From contig RCSZ01000013.1 in the NCBI GenBank assembly GCA_014898425.1, positions 806,001 to 870,000 of the forward strand: a stretch of 64,000 nt of DNA, written 5' to 3'. Made by a program: the position numbers and the translations under genes. This document shows, piece after piece, positions 38,574 to 50,230 of the stretch (its first letter is position 1; every line of letters starts with the position of its first letter). This DNA is from Botryotinia globosa. Lineage: Eukaryota > Ascomycota > Leotiomycetes > Helotiales > Sclerotiniaceae. Below the pieces are notes generated by a model, which saw only the letters and a list, made by a program, of their open reading frames with translations, was not told the origin of the DNA and made no database searches.

Positions 38574-40304
38574 TGAAGAACCCTTTCCCCAGCCTATTTT
38601 TACTTCGTACACGGCTTTCGGACTGCCCATATCGTTTCACCTCTCGGATTCATCTTATGGATAATGTCCTTCTGAGATTTTGCACTAAGCCAGCCATCTT
38701 GATATCCGTCACTTCCGTCAGGTAAATTAATGGCCTGTTTTTCGCACTCGCAAATTACTGCGGCTAAATTAATGACATCTCTGTCTGAGCTTCGACATGA
38801 GTAAACCATATAAGATGATAATATGTCAATGCGTCTTGCCTGTCTCATCCCAGACAGTCTTACTTTCCTGCACCTTCTGGCTTCTGCTCATGACCACCGA
38901 ACAAATCCACAATCACTCCCGAAAAACGGGGCCACATCTCAAGTTTTTCCAAGAACGGCATTAAGATATGGGGCGGGCTTCTCGGTACCAAACAAGGTCT
39001 TTGGAAGCTTCTTCACGCGGATGTGGAGCAGGTGCCGGTCTCCGGTATAGCGTTGTTGCAAGGACCAGACGGAGCCGTCATGCAGGTGCTTCAAGTTTCG
39101 TGATGAAATTGGCGATGTGAGTTTCAGGTCTGCGGTGATGAACTTTGTGTCCCAAGCGAGGCTCGAAAATGGGGGTATCCTCCACGTGTGCCTCCGAACA
39201 CATTTCCGACTGTAGGCAAAAGCCGGGGGTTCGGTATCGACGGTAGTGAATGAAATCTAGTATCGATATATGCCACATGTTGAGATGATACGTTATGATT
39301 TCGAATGCATGCAACGCGGTTGAGGAAACTTTCCACGGGTGGGCCTGTCGTGCAATGATGGTTAGGGGCCAAGAACATCGTAAATAGTAGATCAAAGTGC
39401 TCCAATGATTGCCATTGTCTTATCGTGATAGAAAACCAAGCTGCCAGAATTCTTCCCACAGAGAAAAAGATGCAGCCATCCTTGTGGACCAAAAGTAGCC
39501 ATTCCACATTTTGCAGCCACTATAGAAGAATCAATAGCTTTCATCAGGGCTGGCTGTCATCTTGCGAGACGCAAAATGGTGCTCTCGATACTCACCAAGT
39601 GGACATTTCTTAACAGAATTTGTCTTCTCTCATTGGAAGGTTCCCTCTGTCGTATCAGCGACGATGATCACCGAAGATGCCATTACCCGTTATGTGCTAA
39701 TCATGCATTTGTTACACTAAGACGCGTTTCGCGCAAAGTCTTGCTTTCGAGTATGCAATGTCGAATGAACGGCTGGCTTTGTCTCTCACTGGATGTTTAA
39801 GATTGGTGTCTTGCCGCATCTGAAAAATTCAACTGTAACTATAAAAATCGTAAAAAAATGTCAGGATATTCACTATAGTGGCTTCGAGGATTGAGATGAT
39901 TAAGACCTGGATCAAAGGAGAGATTGTGATTCATAAAATCGAGAAATTTTTGGCGGAAAAGCCCAATAGGTAAGAAAAGGTTCTCGTGCAAGAAAATCAT
40001 ATTGATTCATTCGGTTGCAGCGGTATCACCCGAAAATTGAACTTTCCCAAATTAGAACTAAAGCAATTGAAGGATCATTGGCAATGGCCCAGCACTTGAG
40101 GTCGATATTTGCTACTTTTCGAAATGCCCAGTGAGGCTGTTGCTACACCTGTCACACATGTGCCTCGAGGCTTATATGCACCGAAAGGCTCAGGAAGCGT
40201 GCCGTTACCAAGCAACACGATGATATTTTCATTATGTTTGGGAAGATATATTCCCTTCCTATTGTTGCATAACCCAGCATCATCAATTCCACGACTCGTT
40301 CGCA
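38574..40304. other. spacer upstream of the STAND gene; possible short relic
   Basis: No confident gene. An 82-codon minus frame at 38600-38848 has protein-like composition (SCRSSDRDVINLAAVICEC), but I recognise no family. The 600 bp before 40305 would contain the promoter of the STAND gene; no distinctive elements were seen. Confidence 0.45.
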
Positions 40305-43300
40305 ATGACAGCTCCTGTAGCAGCATCGGCCAACACTCACGACCCATGGCTCATTGCCAGGGATCGCTTTGTCGAAGGACTTGATCCTGCAGAGCGGGTA
40401 CTATTTAATGAGGCTACGCCAGAAAATCTTTACTACAAATCCAGCAATATCCAAAAGGCCGATCAAGAAAATAGCAAAACTCGATTAGTTTTGAGGTCTC
40501 TCGGGCCTTTGACGAAATCAATCCAAGATTATGGCGCGGCGATGGATACTTTCAGCAATATTGCTCCATTATACCTTTCTCCAATATGGGGAAGTATTCG
40601 TGTTATACTTGTCCTGGCTAGCAGCCACGGAAAGTTCTATGATCGAATAATAGACACTTTTGCTCGCGTGGGAGATATACTTCCACGTTTGCGTAAGTAT
40701 AATTCCCTGAGATACTTTCTGTATCCTGACATTTCAAGATAGGTGAATATCAAGCGGTTTTTGACCAGGAAAAGCATCCGAAGTTTACGCAAACATTGTC
40801 AGCAGCGTATCTCGACATAATTGTTCTTTGTTCAAATTTCAAAAATATATTGACCGCGCAAAAATCTTCCTTCGTCAAGCGTTTAAGATCTCCCTTGTCC
40901 ACATCTCTTGGAGCGCAACTTGACAATGCTGTGCAAACATTTAGAGAGCACCGTAAAGCGGTTGAGAATGAAGCTAAGATGTGCCATTACATCGAAGCGC
41001 AGGAGTCTGTAGAACTTGATTTGAGAGAAAGAAAGCGGACCAAAGAACAAGAACGAAGTAGGTCGTATCGTAGGCTACTATATGGTTATTTTGTGTTCTG
41101 ACTACAAGCTAGGAGACAGAATACGAAGAATCATCTCTCGGATGGCCACAGTTGATTGCAGCAGCAAGCACCGCCGACTGCAGAGGATACGGCATCATGG
41201 GACTGGGAGCTGGCTGGCTGGAGTGACTGATTATGGGAATTGGCAAAATCAGAATAAGTCTTCTATCATGTCATGTTATGGTATTCGTAAGCTGCACATA
41301 TTGCTCTCGAATTGATAAGTGCTAAATTCTACCAGCTGGATCCGGTAAATCGGTCTTGGTTTCGAGTCTTATAGACGGCTCCAAATTTGCATTTCCTGCC
41401 GATACTGCCATTTCCTATTATTATTGCGACTATGCCGATAAGAGAACACTTTCCCCGAGTGGTGTTTTTAGTTTCATCTCTCAGAAATTATTTCGTGACA
41501 TGAATGAACTTCCTGAAGCTTTGATAGTTATCCTCGAGGCTGAACATCCAGATGAGGCATCGTCACCCAGCCTAGATCGAGTAGTCGCCTTGCTGATAAA
41601 GGCAATAGATGAGTTATCAAGCGTGGCTATTTTTATTGATGGTCTAGATGAACTGCCTGAGTCCGATCGGAAGCTCACGTTCTCAATCTTGAGAAAGATC
41701 CTTAATGAGGTCACATCACCAGTCAGATTATTCGTTTCTAGTCGCGAAGATGTTACCTATCTATTTAAATCTTCATCCAATCTCACCACTTTCAAAGTGC
41801 ACCTTCAAACAAATGCTATCTCTCCAGATATCGAGGCGTATATCAGGCATGCTATCGATGAGCTGATTACGTCTGGCGACCTAGTGCTGGGTAACTTGGC
41901 TCTTAGAGAGGATATTTTAAATGTTCTCAAAGGTGGTGCAAAAGGAATGTGAGTATTTCCTTCCAACTCCGCTGTGCCAGTATGCTGAACTTGCTTCAAG
42001 GTTTCTTTGGGTTCAATTCCAGCTCGAGGAACTCTGTCGCATGGAAACAGATGCAACAATAATAAAAGCTCTACAGAATCTTCCTCGCAATCTTGAAGAG
42101 ACTTATGACCGACTTCTTGGACGGATCATCGAGATCGAAAGGCGTGAATTTGTGAAAAGAATGTTTGACTGGATCATTTGCTCATGCAGACCATTGCACA
42201 TGGATGAGCTCCGGGAAGCCATAGCTTTCACCGTTGGCGATAAATCATGGGATGCTGCGAAAATACCCAATGATCTTCGAAGATTAATTAGAGCTTGCGG
42301 AAATCTTATTGTGATTGATGAAGATACCCTAGAGGTGCATCTTGCGCACTATACAGGTAAGAAGTTCTATACGTCAAATCATGTAAGAAAGTTGGGGATC
42401 TCTGTTGATTACTTTTTCGTTAGCAATCTACGCGAGGAATCAATAGTAGCTGATCGTAAAACATTTTATTAGTTGAACAGTATATCCTCTATTCGCAAAA
42501 TTCCGATTTGGCATACTTTCACACTACAAGGGAAGCGTCAAACAGAGCACTGGGTGTAACATGTGTGACTTATCTATCTTTCACTGATCTCGAAGCACAA
42601 GTCACAGTATACCACAATACTATCAGTCCAAACATGTCGGTTCTACAGGATGCCGTTACCACCCAGTCTCTGATACCGAGGGCTTCACAATCATCAAATA
42701 TAACAGCCAAGGCCGCCAAAACTGCTTTAATGTTTCGAAAGTTCAACGGAAATAATCAAAGCAGTATTGACTATTCTCAGTATATACCAAAACAGGGAAC
42801 GACTGATCAGCAGTTTCTTGACAAGTATCGGTTAATTGCTTATCTGAAGGAAAATTGGCTTTCACACACTAAAGAATTCACAGAGGAAAGTTGTGAGATA
42901 GGTGAATTGTTCGAAAATCTACTCTTCAAGAAACAGCTCACCTTTTCTTTCATACCCTGGGCGAAATTTTCTTTCGGGGATTGCGCCAGGATTGCGCCTC
43001 TGTGTTGGGCCCTTGCCGAAAACCATCTACCACTATTGAAGGAAATCCTAGAAAATGATCATAGGACTTCTTATTGCATTACTGAGGCATGTTTGTTATT
43101 CTGGAATACCGTAGGATATCGCAAAGCGAACAGGAGGCGAGAAGAAATCGAGGTATCAAGTCAAAGTCTCAAGCTATTGGAAAATCGTTCCCTTGAAGAC
43201 GTATCATCAAAAAGGGACTGTCTTTTCTGGCTGTATAGCCAGATGCTAATTGCTTGTCGAAAAGGAACCGGCGAAGTCTTGCAAATATGCGTGCAGTTCA

Positions 43301-44949
43301 TTGGCGAGACGCACATGCCAGTCTCACCAGAACGTGGTATGCGGTTTAACCGAAAACTGACACTGAAGTCTCTTGTATTGGCACATCTTCACTTTGAAGC
43401 ATCTGTTCATGGCCATTTATATTTCGCGCAGGAGTTTCAAGAAGCTTGTCTGTTGCGTTTATGGGTGGCTTATGAATATAAAGGATTTTATTCCAACTCA
43501 TTGGAACGAGTAATAACGCTTCCGTACGATGAAATAACCGATTACCTAATGACTAGAGACTTCGCAGTGTCAAATAGAGCTAAGCTTAATGCTCTAGAAA
43601 CCCAAGACATAAAAGCTATTGTCGAGTCCGGTGACTTTACGAAACTGGAGCGTCTTGTGAAGTTTTTAAGAAAACATGACGATGATGTTGATGTTCTCGA
43701 TAGCGGACCCTCAAAATCTGGGACACATGATGAGGAATGTAGGTACGAAATCTGGAGATACAAACTCGATGCGATTAAAACCGCGGCTTCTCTGGGCCTT
43801 TGTAATTTTCTTCATATGTTACTAAGTTGGGAACCATTAAACTCCGAAATTGATTTCTTTGCTGAAAGACATGGGGCTTTCCTGATGGGCATAGCTTGTT
43901 CACACCTGAAAATCATAAAGTATTTACTTTTGGTTGATTACTATAAGGATCAGCGATACTGGCTCCAGCCCGCAGCCCCTGGAATGTATGGTATGACGCA
44001 GGACTTCCGGCATATCTCTCTCGTGGAGTACACTGCTGAAAACCGAGAGATCTCTGAAGAATTCAAACTCTCTGTGCTAAGCGCAGTTAGTTCTCTTGAT
44101 GATTCCGGTCCAGTCTCACGCATAACTAGCTCGGAAAACCCTGATGGGTCTTTAATACATGCAATCGTCGAAGACAAAATCGAAGCGGTCATTCGCCTCG
44201 GCGGCCGCGAGCATTTTGACAGCAGATGCTGGACTGGAAACCTGCCAAAAGTACCTCTTGTAATTGATGAGTATCTTTGGCCAGATCTCCAGAGCGATCC
44301 AAGACACAGGGAAGCCGCTCCACTGGTATGGGCTGTTATCTTTAATCGCCCCCAAGTGGTCGAAGCCCTCTTATTACAAGGAATCCCACGTAAGGGTCTC
44401 AACACGGTTGAAGTTGCCGCAACATGCGCTGTTTTAATAGATTCTGTAGAGATATTTTCGCTACTAGAGGAAGTTCTAATTTCTGATTACGATCTGTCGA
44501 TAGTTACATGGGGATGTAGATTGAATTTCTTTGTTAAAGGCGATCTAATTGATCGAGCGTTAGCACGGGGCAAGCATCGTCAGTCAAACCCTCATTCCAA
44601 GGTTGCGCGCTATATAGATTCTTGGGTTCTTTGGCATTGGAGAAGCAAGAGCCCGGATTCCACAGAAATATTACGCGAGAATCTCAAGAGAGCAACACCC
44701 GCAGAGAGAAACGAAGCTTCAATCGAAAACTGTTTTGAGTTGCCTGCATCTAATGAAGTAATGAGCATAATTCCCAGCAAAAGGATAAATTATCTGTCAG
44801 AAGCGGGTTCCAGTCGGATGAGGAATTTCTGTTTTTATCAAGAAGGTCCATATGCATTACCAGCGGTATCGGCAGGAAACTCCACTTCCGCAACAGCTTC
44901 ATCTTTATTCAGAATTACTGAGTTCATTATTCCATACAGGTCCGAGTAG
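40305..44949 (+). CDS. NACHT-type STAND NTPase (fungal NLR-like protein)
   Basis: Six exons (40305-40692, 40743-41057, 41113-41286, 41336-41948, 42001-42356, 42473-44949) encode about 1440 aa, with GT-AG joins that keep frame. The N-terminal helical domain begins DPWLIARDRFVEG and resembles the conserved domain often found before fungal NACHT modules. The P-loop GIPGSGKS (residues about 291-298) is created across the third intron. Walker B is IFIDGLDEL (about 391-399), followed by a sensor-like LFVSSRED. The winged-helix-like region has KRMFDWIICSCRPLHMDEL. The long C-terminal half has only weak ankyrin-like helices (for example APLVWAVIFNRPQVVEALLL). Known family roles are nonself recognition and programmed cell death; this protein's ligand is unknown. 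Its last roughly 25-30 codons lie antisense to a PKS relic. Confidence 0.9.
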
Positions 44950-47900
44950 CCGAATAATTTTCCAAAAAGAGACTGTATGCAAGATTGGTTGTCAATTTAT
45001 CGACATGACCGTGAGCGGCTAGGTCGTTAAGAGCTGCAATACGACTTGTCATAAGGCCTGATGAGCGAGACCACGTTGATAACCAAGATGATGGATCTCC
45101 GTAAGAGATAGTCGCATGATAATACCATAGATTTTTGGCGGGATTGTACCATTTTACATGAGCCTGTCTTTTTTCCAAATCGGCTTCGGCACTCACCACA
45201 ATTTGCTAAGCTTCTGTTGGGTTGTAATGCTTGACTACAGGTTCATGATACTCAAATTCAATAACGTTGGTACCGATATTGGACGAATTTGGAATGCCTT
45301 TATCAAGGATACGTTTTGCGACTGTGAAAGCCATATCTGCATGAAGGAACTGCTGATGTTAGAAAAAGTCAATGAATACGGATAAACAAACTTATAGAAG
45401 AAGCAACTTCATAGTTGTTCATAGCATGTCATTCGATAACGTCCTTGAGCGCTGGATCTGTCATATCCGACTCAGTTATGATCTGGGCTGAGGTTTCAGT
45501 GTAGTTCTCCGAGCGAATCTCGTGGATACTTGTAGTGCGGAAACCCTTGACAGCTTGAGTTATGGGCTTTGTGAAGTTTGGATCTGATAGCGCTTGACCC
45601 TTGGTCAAATTCCAGTCTCCACTGTATTGAATCCAATAGTTCTTGTTGTTCCATGCGTACGTTGGGGAATCGACTAGTTGAAGAGCCTTCTCGAAAGGTA
45701 AATGGTACTCTGTCCAATCGATGGCTACGCCGGAATTATACAGAGAGGTGAGCGCCTTTCCGAGCGTGGTCCAATCCTCTTGATCTCGGTGCATTGTTGG
45801 ATATGTCAATCGAGTATCCGATGATGTCTTTGCGATGAAGCTAACACAACGAGGATGGTGACCGATCTCTAACCAGAGGGTGGATTTGGACAGAACGCCA
45901 GATTCCCAAGCATCATTGAGTCCGCCAACATAGTCGACTATTTCTCGAGTTGCCTTAGCCAAGTAACTGACATCGATCCCAGATGTAAGAACTTTGGAGT
46001 AGAGAGGCGATATGACTGGAATTTTGGATGCCTTGAACACAACAGCACTCGTCAATTTGACGAAATCATTCACCAGCACATCCATCTGACTTGTGTGGTA
46101 GGCATGGGGCACATTAAGTTTCATGGTCCTATAACCTGCTGTTCCAAGAGCGGCTGCAAGAGCCTCCAGGTTCTCCAATGCTCCACCAAGCACTGTTTCC
46201 TCTGGGCCATTGATACAAGAAACTTCGCAGGGAATGCCATCGGCTGCTTTCAGAATCTTTTCTTGGGACGCTCGGACTGATAGCATACCATGTGTAGCAG
46301 GCTTACAGTGTGTCTCAAGCAGATTTGCGCGTGTTTCGACAAGGAAGACAGTATCACTGTCATATAAGACTCCTGTTGTATTCAATGCAGCATATTCACC
46401 CAAAGTGTGGCCTATAACGACACTTGGAGCGACCCCATAAGAAGCCCATAGTCGTGTGAGAACAATCTCTACGCACACGATAGCCAGATGAAGAGACACT
46501 GTGGGTACATCCTTAATATCGCAGGTGTTCTTAATGATAGGCAAAAAGGAGGGAAACTTTTGACGCTGCGCAATACCATCAAGTCGATTTACTTGCTCTC
46601 GGAAAGGTCTGGAGTCGCGATAAAGCTGTGCTCCAATGCCGATGTAGAATGTTCCTTGACCAGTGAAAGCGAAGGCTACTGGAGCTTGCTTTGAATTTGT
46701 AGGTAGCTGATCTAGAGCGGCATCAATATGAGGACGAAGAAGTTTAACAGCATCCTTGAGTGAAGATGCAAGTACCGAAACCCGATAATTGTAATGCATC
46801 TTTCGTGCAGACAAAGTGTAAGACAAATCTGCGATAGACATGTGTGGTTGCGTTTCCATATAATCCACGAGACGTCTGAGGTTCCCTTGAAGTGAATATG
46901 GAGTTTTTGCCGAGATTGTGATGGGATGCCTAGGTCGAGTATCTTCGCCAATCCTTGGACGCTCCGTCGCTTCTTCCACTATCATTGCTGTGTTTCCTCC
47001 GGCTGCCCCGAAGTTATTCACCATTGCCAACCTCTTCTGACTATTGCTCTTTTCCCATGGCGTGGTAGTGTATGGTATGATTATACCCCTTTGACCCAAG
47101 TCCTTGGGCAATGCAGGATTCAGCCCAGTATTGATACCAACATGTGGAGGGATAGTACTCTTTTGAAAAACAAGCATAGTTTTGATGAATGCCATGATAC
47201 CAGCAGCGGCTCCTCCGTGGCCAACATTCGATATCACTGATCCAACATGAAGGTCTGTGGTTCTCAGCTGCCCGTTCGCAAAGACTTTGGTAACTGAGCT
47301 CATCTCAGTTGGATCCCCCGCACCAGTCCCAGTTCCGTGGAACTCGACATATCCTACAGACAATGGATCAATTCCAGAACGCTTGACCATTTGGTTGAAG
47401 ATGAATTTGTGCTGAATCGTGGGAATGTGTGATGGATACAGCCTCAGCCGAATGATCAGTGCCTGCAGCAAGAAAAACCGCGAGGATATTATCATTGTCA
47501 GCTTCGGCGTCTTCCAATAGCTTGAGAACCACGATTCCCACGCCATCAGCACGACAGTACCCGTCTGCTCCCTCATCCCATGTTTTGAAACCTCCAGTAG
47601 ATGATAAAAAGTGGCCTTTGCTCAAGCCAGCGTAAACATCTGAGTTTGTAATGATATTCATACCGCCAGTAATTGCCATATCAATATCACCGCTCCAGAG
47701 AAAGATACAGGCAGCTTGAATAGCAGCTAAACTTGACGAGCAAGCTGTATCGATGCTATAACATGGTCCTCAGAACCTCATGAAATAATTAATGTGACCG
47801 GGACCGAAAGCCCTACATCCACCAGGAATGAAGTAGGTTCCGATATCCTGACCAGTGTTGACTTTACGGTAATCATCGCTAGCACAACCGTAGAATGTAC

Positions 47901-48800
47901 CGACACGACGCTGATGAACGCCTCTGCCATGAACATATCCAGAACTTTCCAAGGCTTCATAAGCTGTAAGTAGAGCCAATCGATGCATGGAATCAGTTTG
48001 CTCTGCTTCACGGGGTGACATACCGAAGAGCAAAGCATCAAATAGTCCTGAGTTGTCAACGAAACAACCATAGGGTGTTTTAGATGTATTAGAATTCTCC
48101 CCTGTCGGATCTACATGGCTTTCGATATCAAACCGATCAGCCGGTACGGTTTATGGACATCGCGACCCTGCACCAACAAGTCCCAAAACTTTTCAGTGTC
48201 ATCTGCACCACCAGGGAATCGACATGCCATACCCACGACGGCAATTTTGGCGGACTTTGAATCGCGTGGGGGGCTTTGTTCCAGATTTAGACTCATTACG
48301 GCTGGCATCATCGTCTGTTGAGATATAGTCGTGGAAGGAAGCTCCGTCTTCCAGCGTTCAAGGACGCTCTCCATATAATGTGAAGGTTTTAAACTCCAAA
48401 GTTGCACAACATCTGTTGAGAGTCTCTTCAAACCTGCGGATACACCATCAATGGTCTGATCCCACTTAAAACTCTCCGTTAATATCTCAGTCATCATTTC
48501 TGTGAGCAATGATGTACCATCTGTCGCCTCGAATGGCCGACCTGTAACAGGAGAGAATAATGGAAAGCACGATCGACTATCTGGTGTGATTCCCTCAACG
48601 ATCTGCTTGACATGCTCTGGACCATAAGCTTTGTTGCTATGCCACATCCCCTGAACCTTCCTCATTGGAATATTTTTCGTTCCCTTGAAGAATTCTGATT
48701 CTGAGAAAAGAGATCTAATAGTTGATGGTGGGCCCCCAATGCTCACCGATTGACCATCAGTGCAGAAAACAGATGTTATGCTTGCTTCTGGGTATACCTG
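44860..48800 (-). pseudogene. non-reducing polyketide synthase, broken (SAT end-KS-AT-partial PT)
   Basis: Minus-strand homology runs from the SAT end (about 48800, VSIGGPPSTI) through KS (AKIAVVGMACRFPGG; DTACSSS with active Cys at 47740-47742; HGTGTGAGDPTE; NVGHGG), AT (FAFTGQG; GHTLGEYA; HAYHTSQMD) and PT (ADMAFTVAKRIL; WYNPAKNLWYYHAT; LFGK). Lesions: a frameshift near 48150; TGA at 47770-47772; a frameshift near 47430; the AT nucleophile Ser replaced by Thr (46404-46406); TGA at 45429-45431; a putative intron donor changed to ATAAGT near 45395; TAG at 45206-45208; a frameshift at the T-run near 44978. The first 300 or so SAT residues, the PT end, ACP and TE are missing. It converges on and overlaps the STAND gene. 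Confidence 0.93.
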
Positions 48801-49195
48801 AATTGAGGTTTTTTTAGTTAACAGTCATCGAGTCAATCGAGGTTATGGGCTCACCTTTTCCGAATCTTTCGGCAGACATTGGTGCCGCTATCTTCTCTGT
48901 AGGGGCAGCTATGACTTTCGCTTCAATCCAAACATGTATTATCGATTCCTATCCGCTATTCGCTGCATCTGCTATAGGTGCGACCGCGGTGCTGAGAAGT
49001 TTGACTGGGTTTGGGTTCCCGCTTTTTGCGCCTGCTATGTATAACAAACTTGGTTATAGCTGGGGCAATAGCGTGCTCGGATTCGCGGTTCTAGCGGTTG
49101 GCTATGCCGGGGCTCTGATCCTCTGGTTTTTTTTGGCACAGGTTGAGGGAGGCAGGTCCATATGCGAGAGGAGGTGGGTCAAGAATCCAAAATGA
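48801..49195 (+). pseudogene. MFS multidrug-type transporter, C-terminal fragment
   Basis: From 48845 the frame reads NLSADIGAAIFSVGAAM, SYPLFAASAIGATAVLRS, GFGFPLFAPAMYNKLGYSWG and VGYAGALILWFF, ending at 49195. These are the last three or so membrane helices of a fungal DHA1-type major facilitator transporter, normally about 500-600 aa with 12-14 helices. Everything upstream is missing: the sequence changes to the PKS start region at about 48800-48845. Such transporters often neighbour PKS genes in secondary-metabolite clusters, so both relics may come from one cluster. The ATG at 48854 is only a chance start. Confidence 0.88.
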
Positions 49196-49857
49196 ACAGT
49201 TCGCACCCAGTTTTACGGAGAAGAAGCAAATATGACATGTGTATATCATTTGAAAGGCGAGATAGGAATCAGTTTACTACTAGTAGTTGAATCTTTCGAT
49301 GTCGTATAAGCCAATCTGAAATTAGATTAGAGTATATCGTAGAAGGACTCCCATGATTGGTGGAGACCATTCTCACAATTAGAGATCAAGCATACATAGT
49401 CTTCATACGACGTCGACCGATCTTGGGTTTGCTTCAAGCACCAGCTTACGGACGTATATGTGTAATCATGAAATGCATCCGTACGCCACTTGGGCCGAAA
49501 GCATTGGGAGATGATGCCCCAAATAATAGCTTTTAAACCTCACATCAAGGTCATTGACATGAGTACCATGTAAACCCGTCGATTCTGTTTCAAACATAAT
49601 AGTAGATCGTAGTGCCATCAGCGCAAATGCAAGTGAGCCAAATGATAAATTTCCTTCAGTCATGCCAACAGGGGATATATCGAGTGGAAAAACTGGTAAT
49701 TGGGCATTGATATATAGCAAGATATCAGCTGCTGACCAATGTGATACAGTGTATGTAATGAGTTGCTATACCCCGATTTCGTCGAATCGGACAACATTTC
49801 TTACCTTCGAACAAGCTAGGATAATACCGAGGCCCATTTGAATCATTTTGCCAATAT
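49196..49857. other. spacer; possible minus-strand relic
   Basis: A minus frame at 49466-49720 (QLPVFPLDISPVGMTEGN... GTHVNDLDVRFKSYYLG) looks protein-like, but I do not recognise the family and find no flanking exons. Confidence 0.4.
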
Positions 49858-49975
49858 ACTAAAAATAGAATTCTGCCTAATACAAAACGAATTTCTATAA
49901 TTTGTATAATATATATATAGAAATCTTAAAAAGAAAAATTGTATTATACAAACTATATAGAATATAATAGTATTA
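49858..49975. mobile_element. fragment of the 37448-38568 inverted-repeat element family
   Basis: ACTAAAAATAGAATTCTGCC, then AATTTCTATAATTTGTATAA, ATAGAAATCTTAAAAAG and ATTGTATTATA match, in order, the reverse complement of the right end of the element at about 38390-38530. The outermost roughly 35 bp of the terminal repeat are missing. It directly abuts a transcription-factor fragment. Confidence 0.82.
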
Positions 49976-49984
49976 TAAAGCAAG

Positions 49985-50230
49985 TACTGCAGATAAAACC
50001 ATTCGCACAGTCGGACTCAGTGCTACTTGTGTTTTACTTCGAACGCATCCTTCCGTTTCTATTTCCTTTCTCTCGGCCTGCGCCACTCCATGGTGGCCGA
50101 GCATGGATTTTGGATTTGGCTATCAGCAGCCCCGTCGTCCGTCAAGCTATCCTTTGCCAGAGCTCATATTTCTTTGCATTGGCACACGGAACTTCTACCA
50201 TCAAAGACAATCGTATGTGGGAAAGGAGAT
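49985..50230 (+). pseudogene. fungal transcription factor regulatory-domain fragment
   Basis: The plus strand reads YFERILPFLFPFSRP, LHGGRAWILDLAISSP and VVRQAILCQSSYFFALA. This pattern is typical of the central regulatory domain of Zn2Cys6 proteins that lack the standard fungal_trans motif (FLFPFYRP...GGRGWLL...SSPVVR). No zinc cluster or start precedes it; the left side is transposon relic. Homology stops near MWER (about 50230), where the opposite-strand fragment begins. Not expected to be functional. Confidence 0.78.

Noticed and set aside
45158..45385. 75-codon plus-strand frame between the STAND gene and the PKS
   Set aside because: It is antisense to the PKS product-template remnant and has no independent support.
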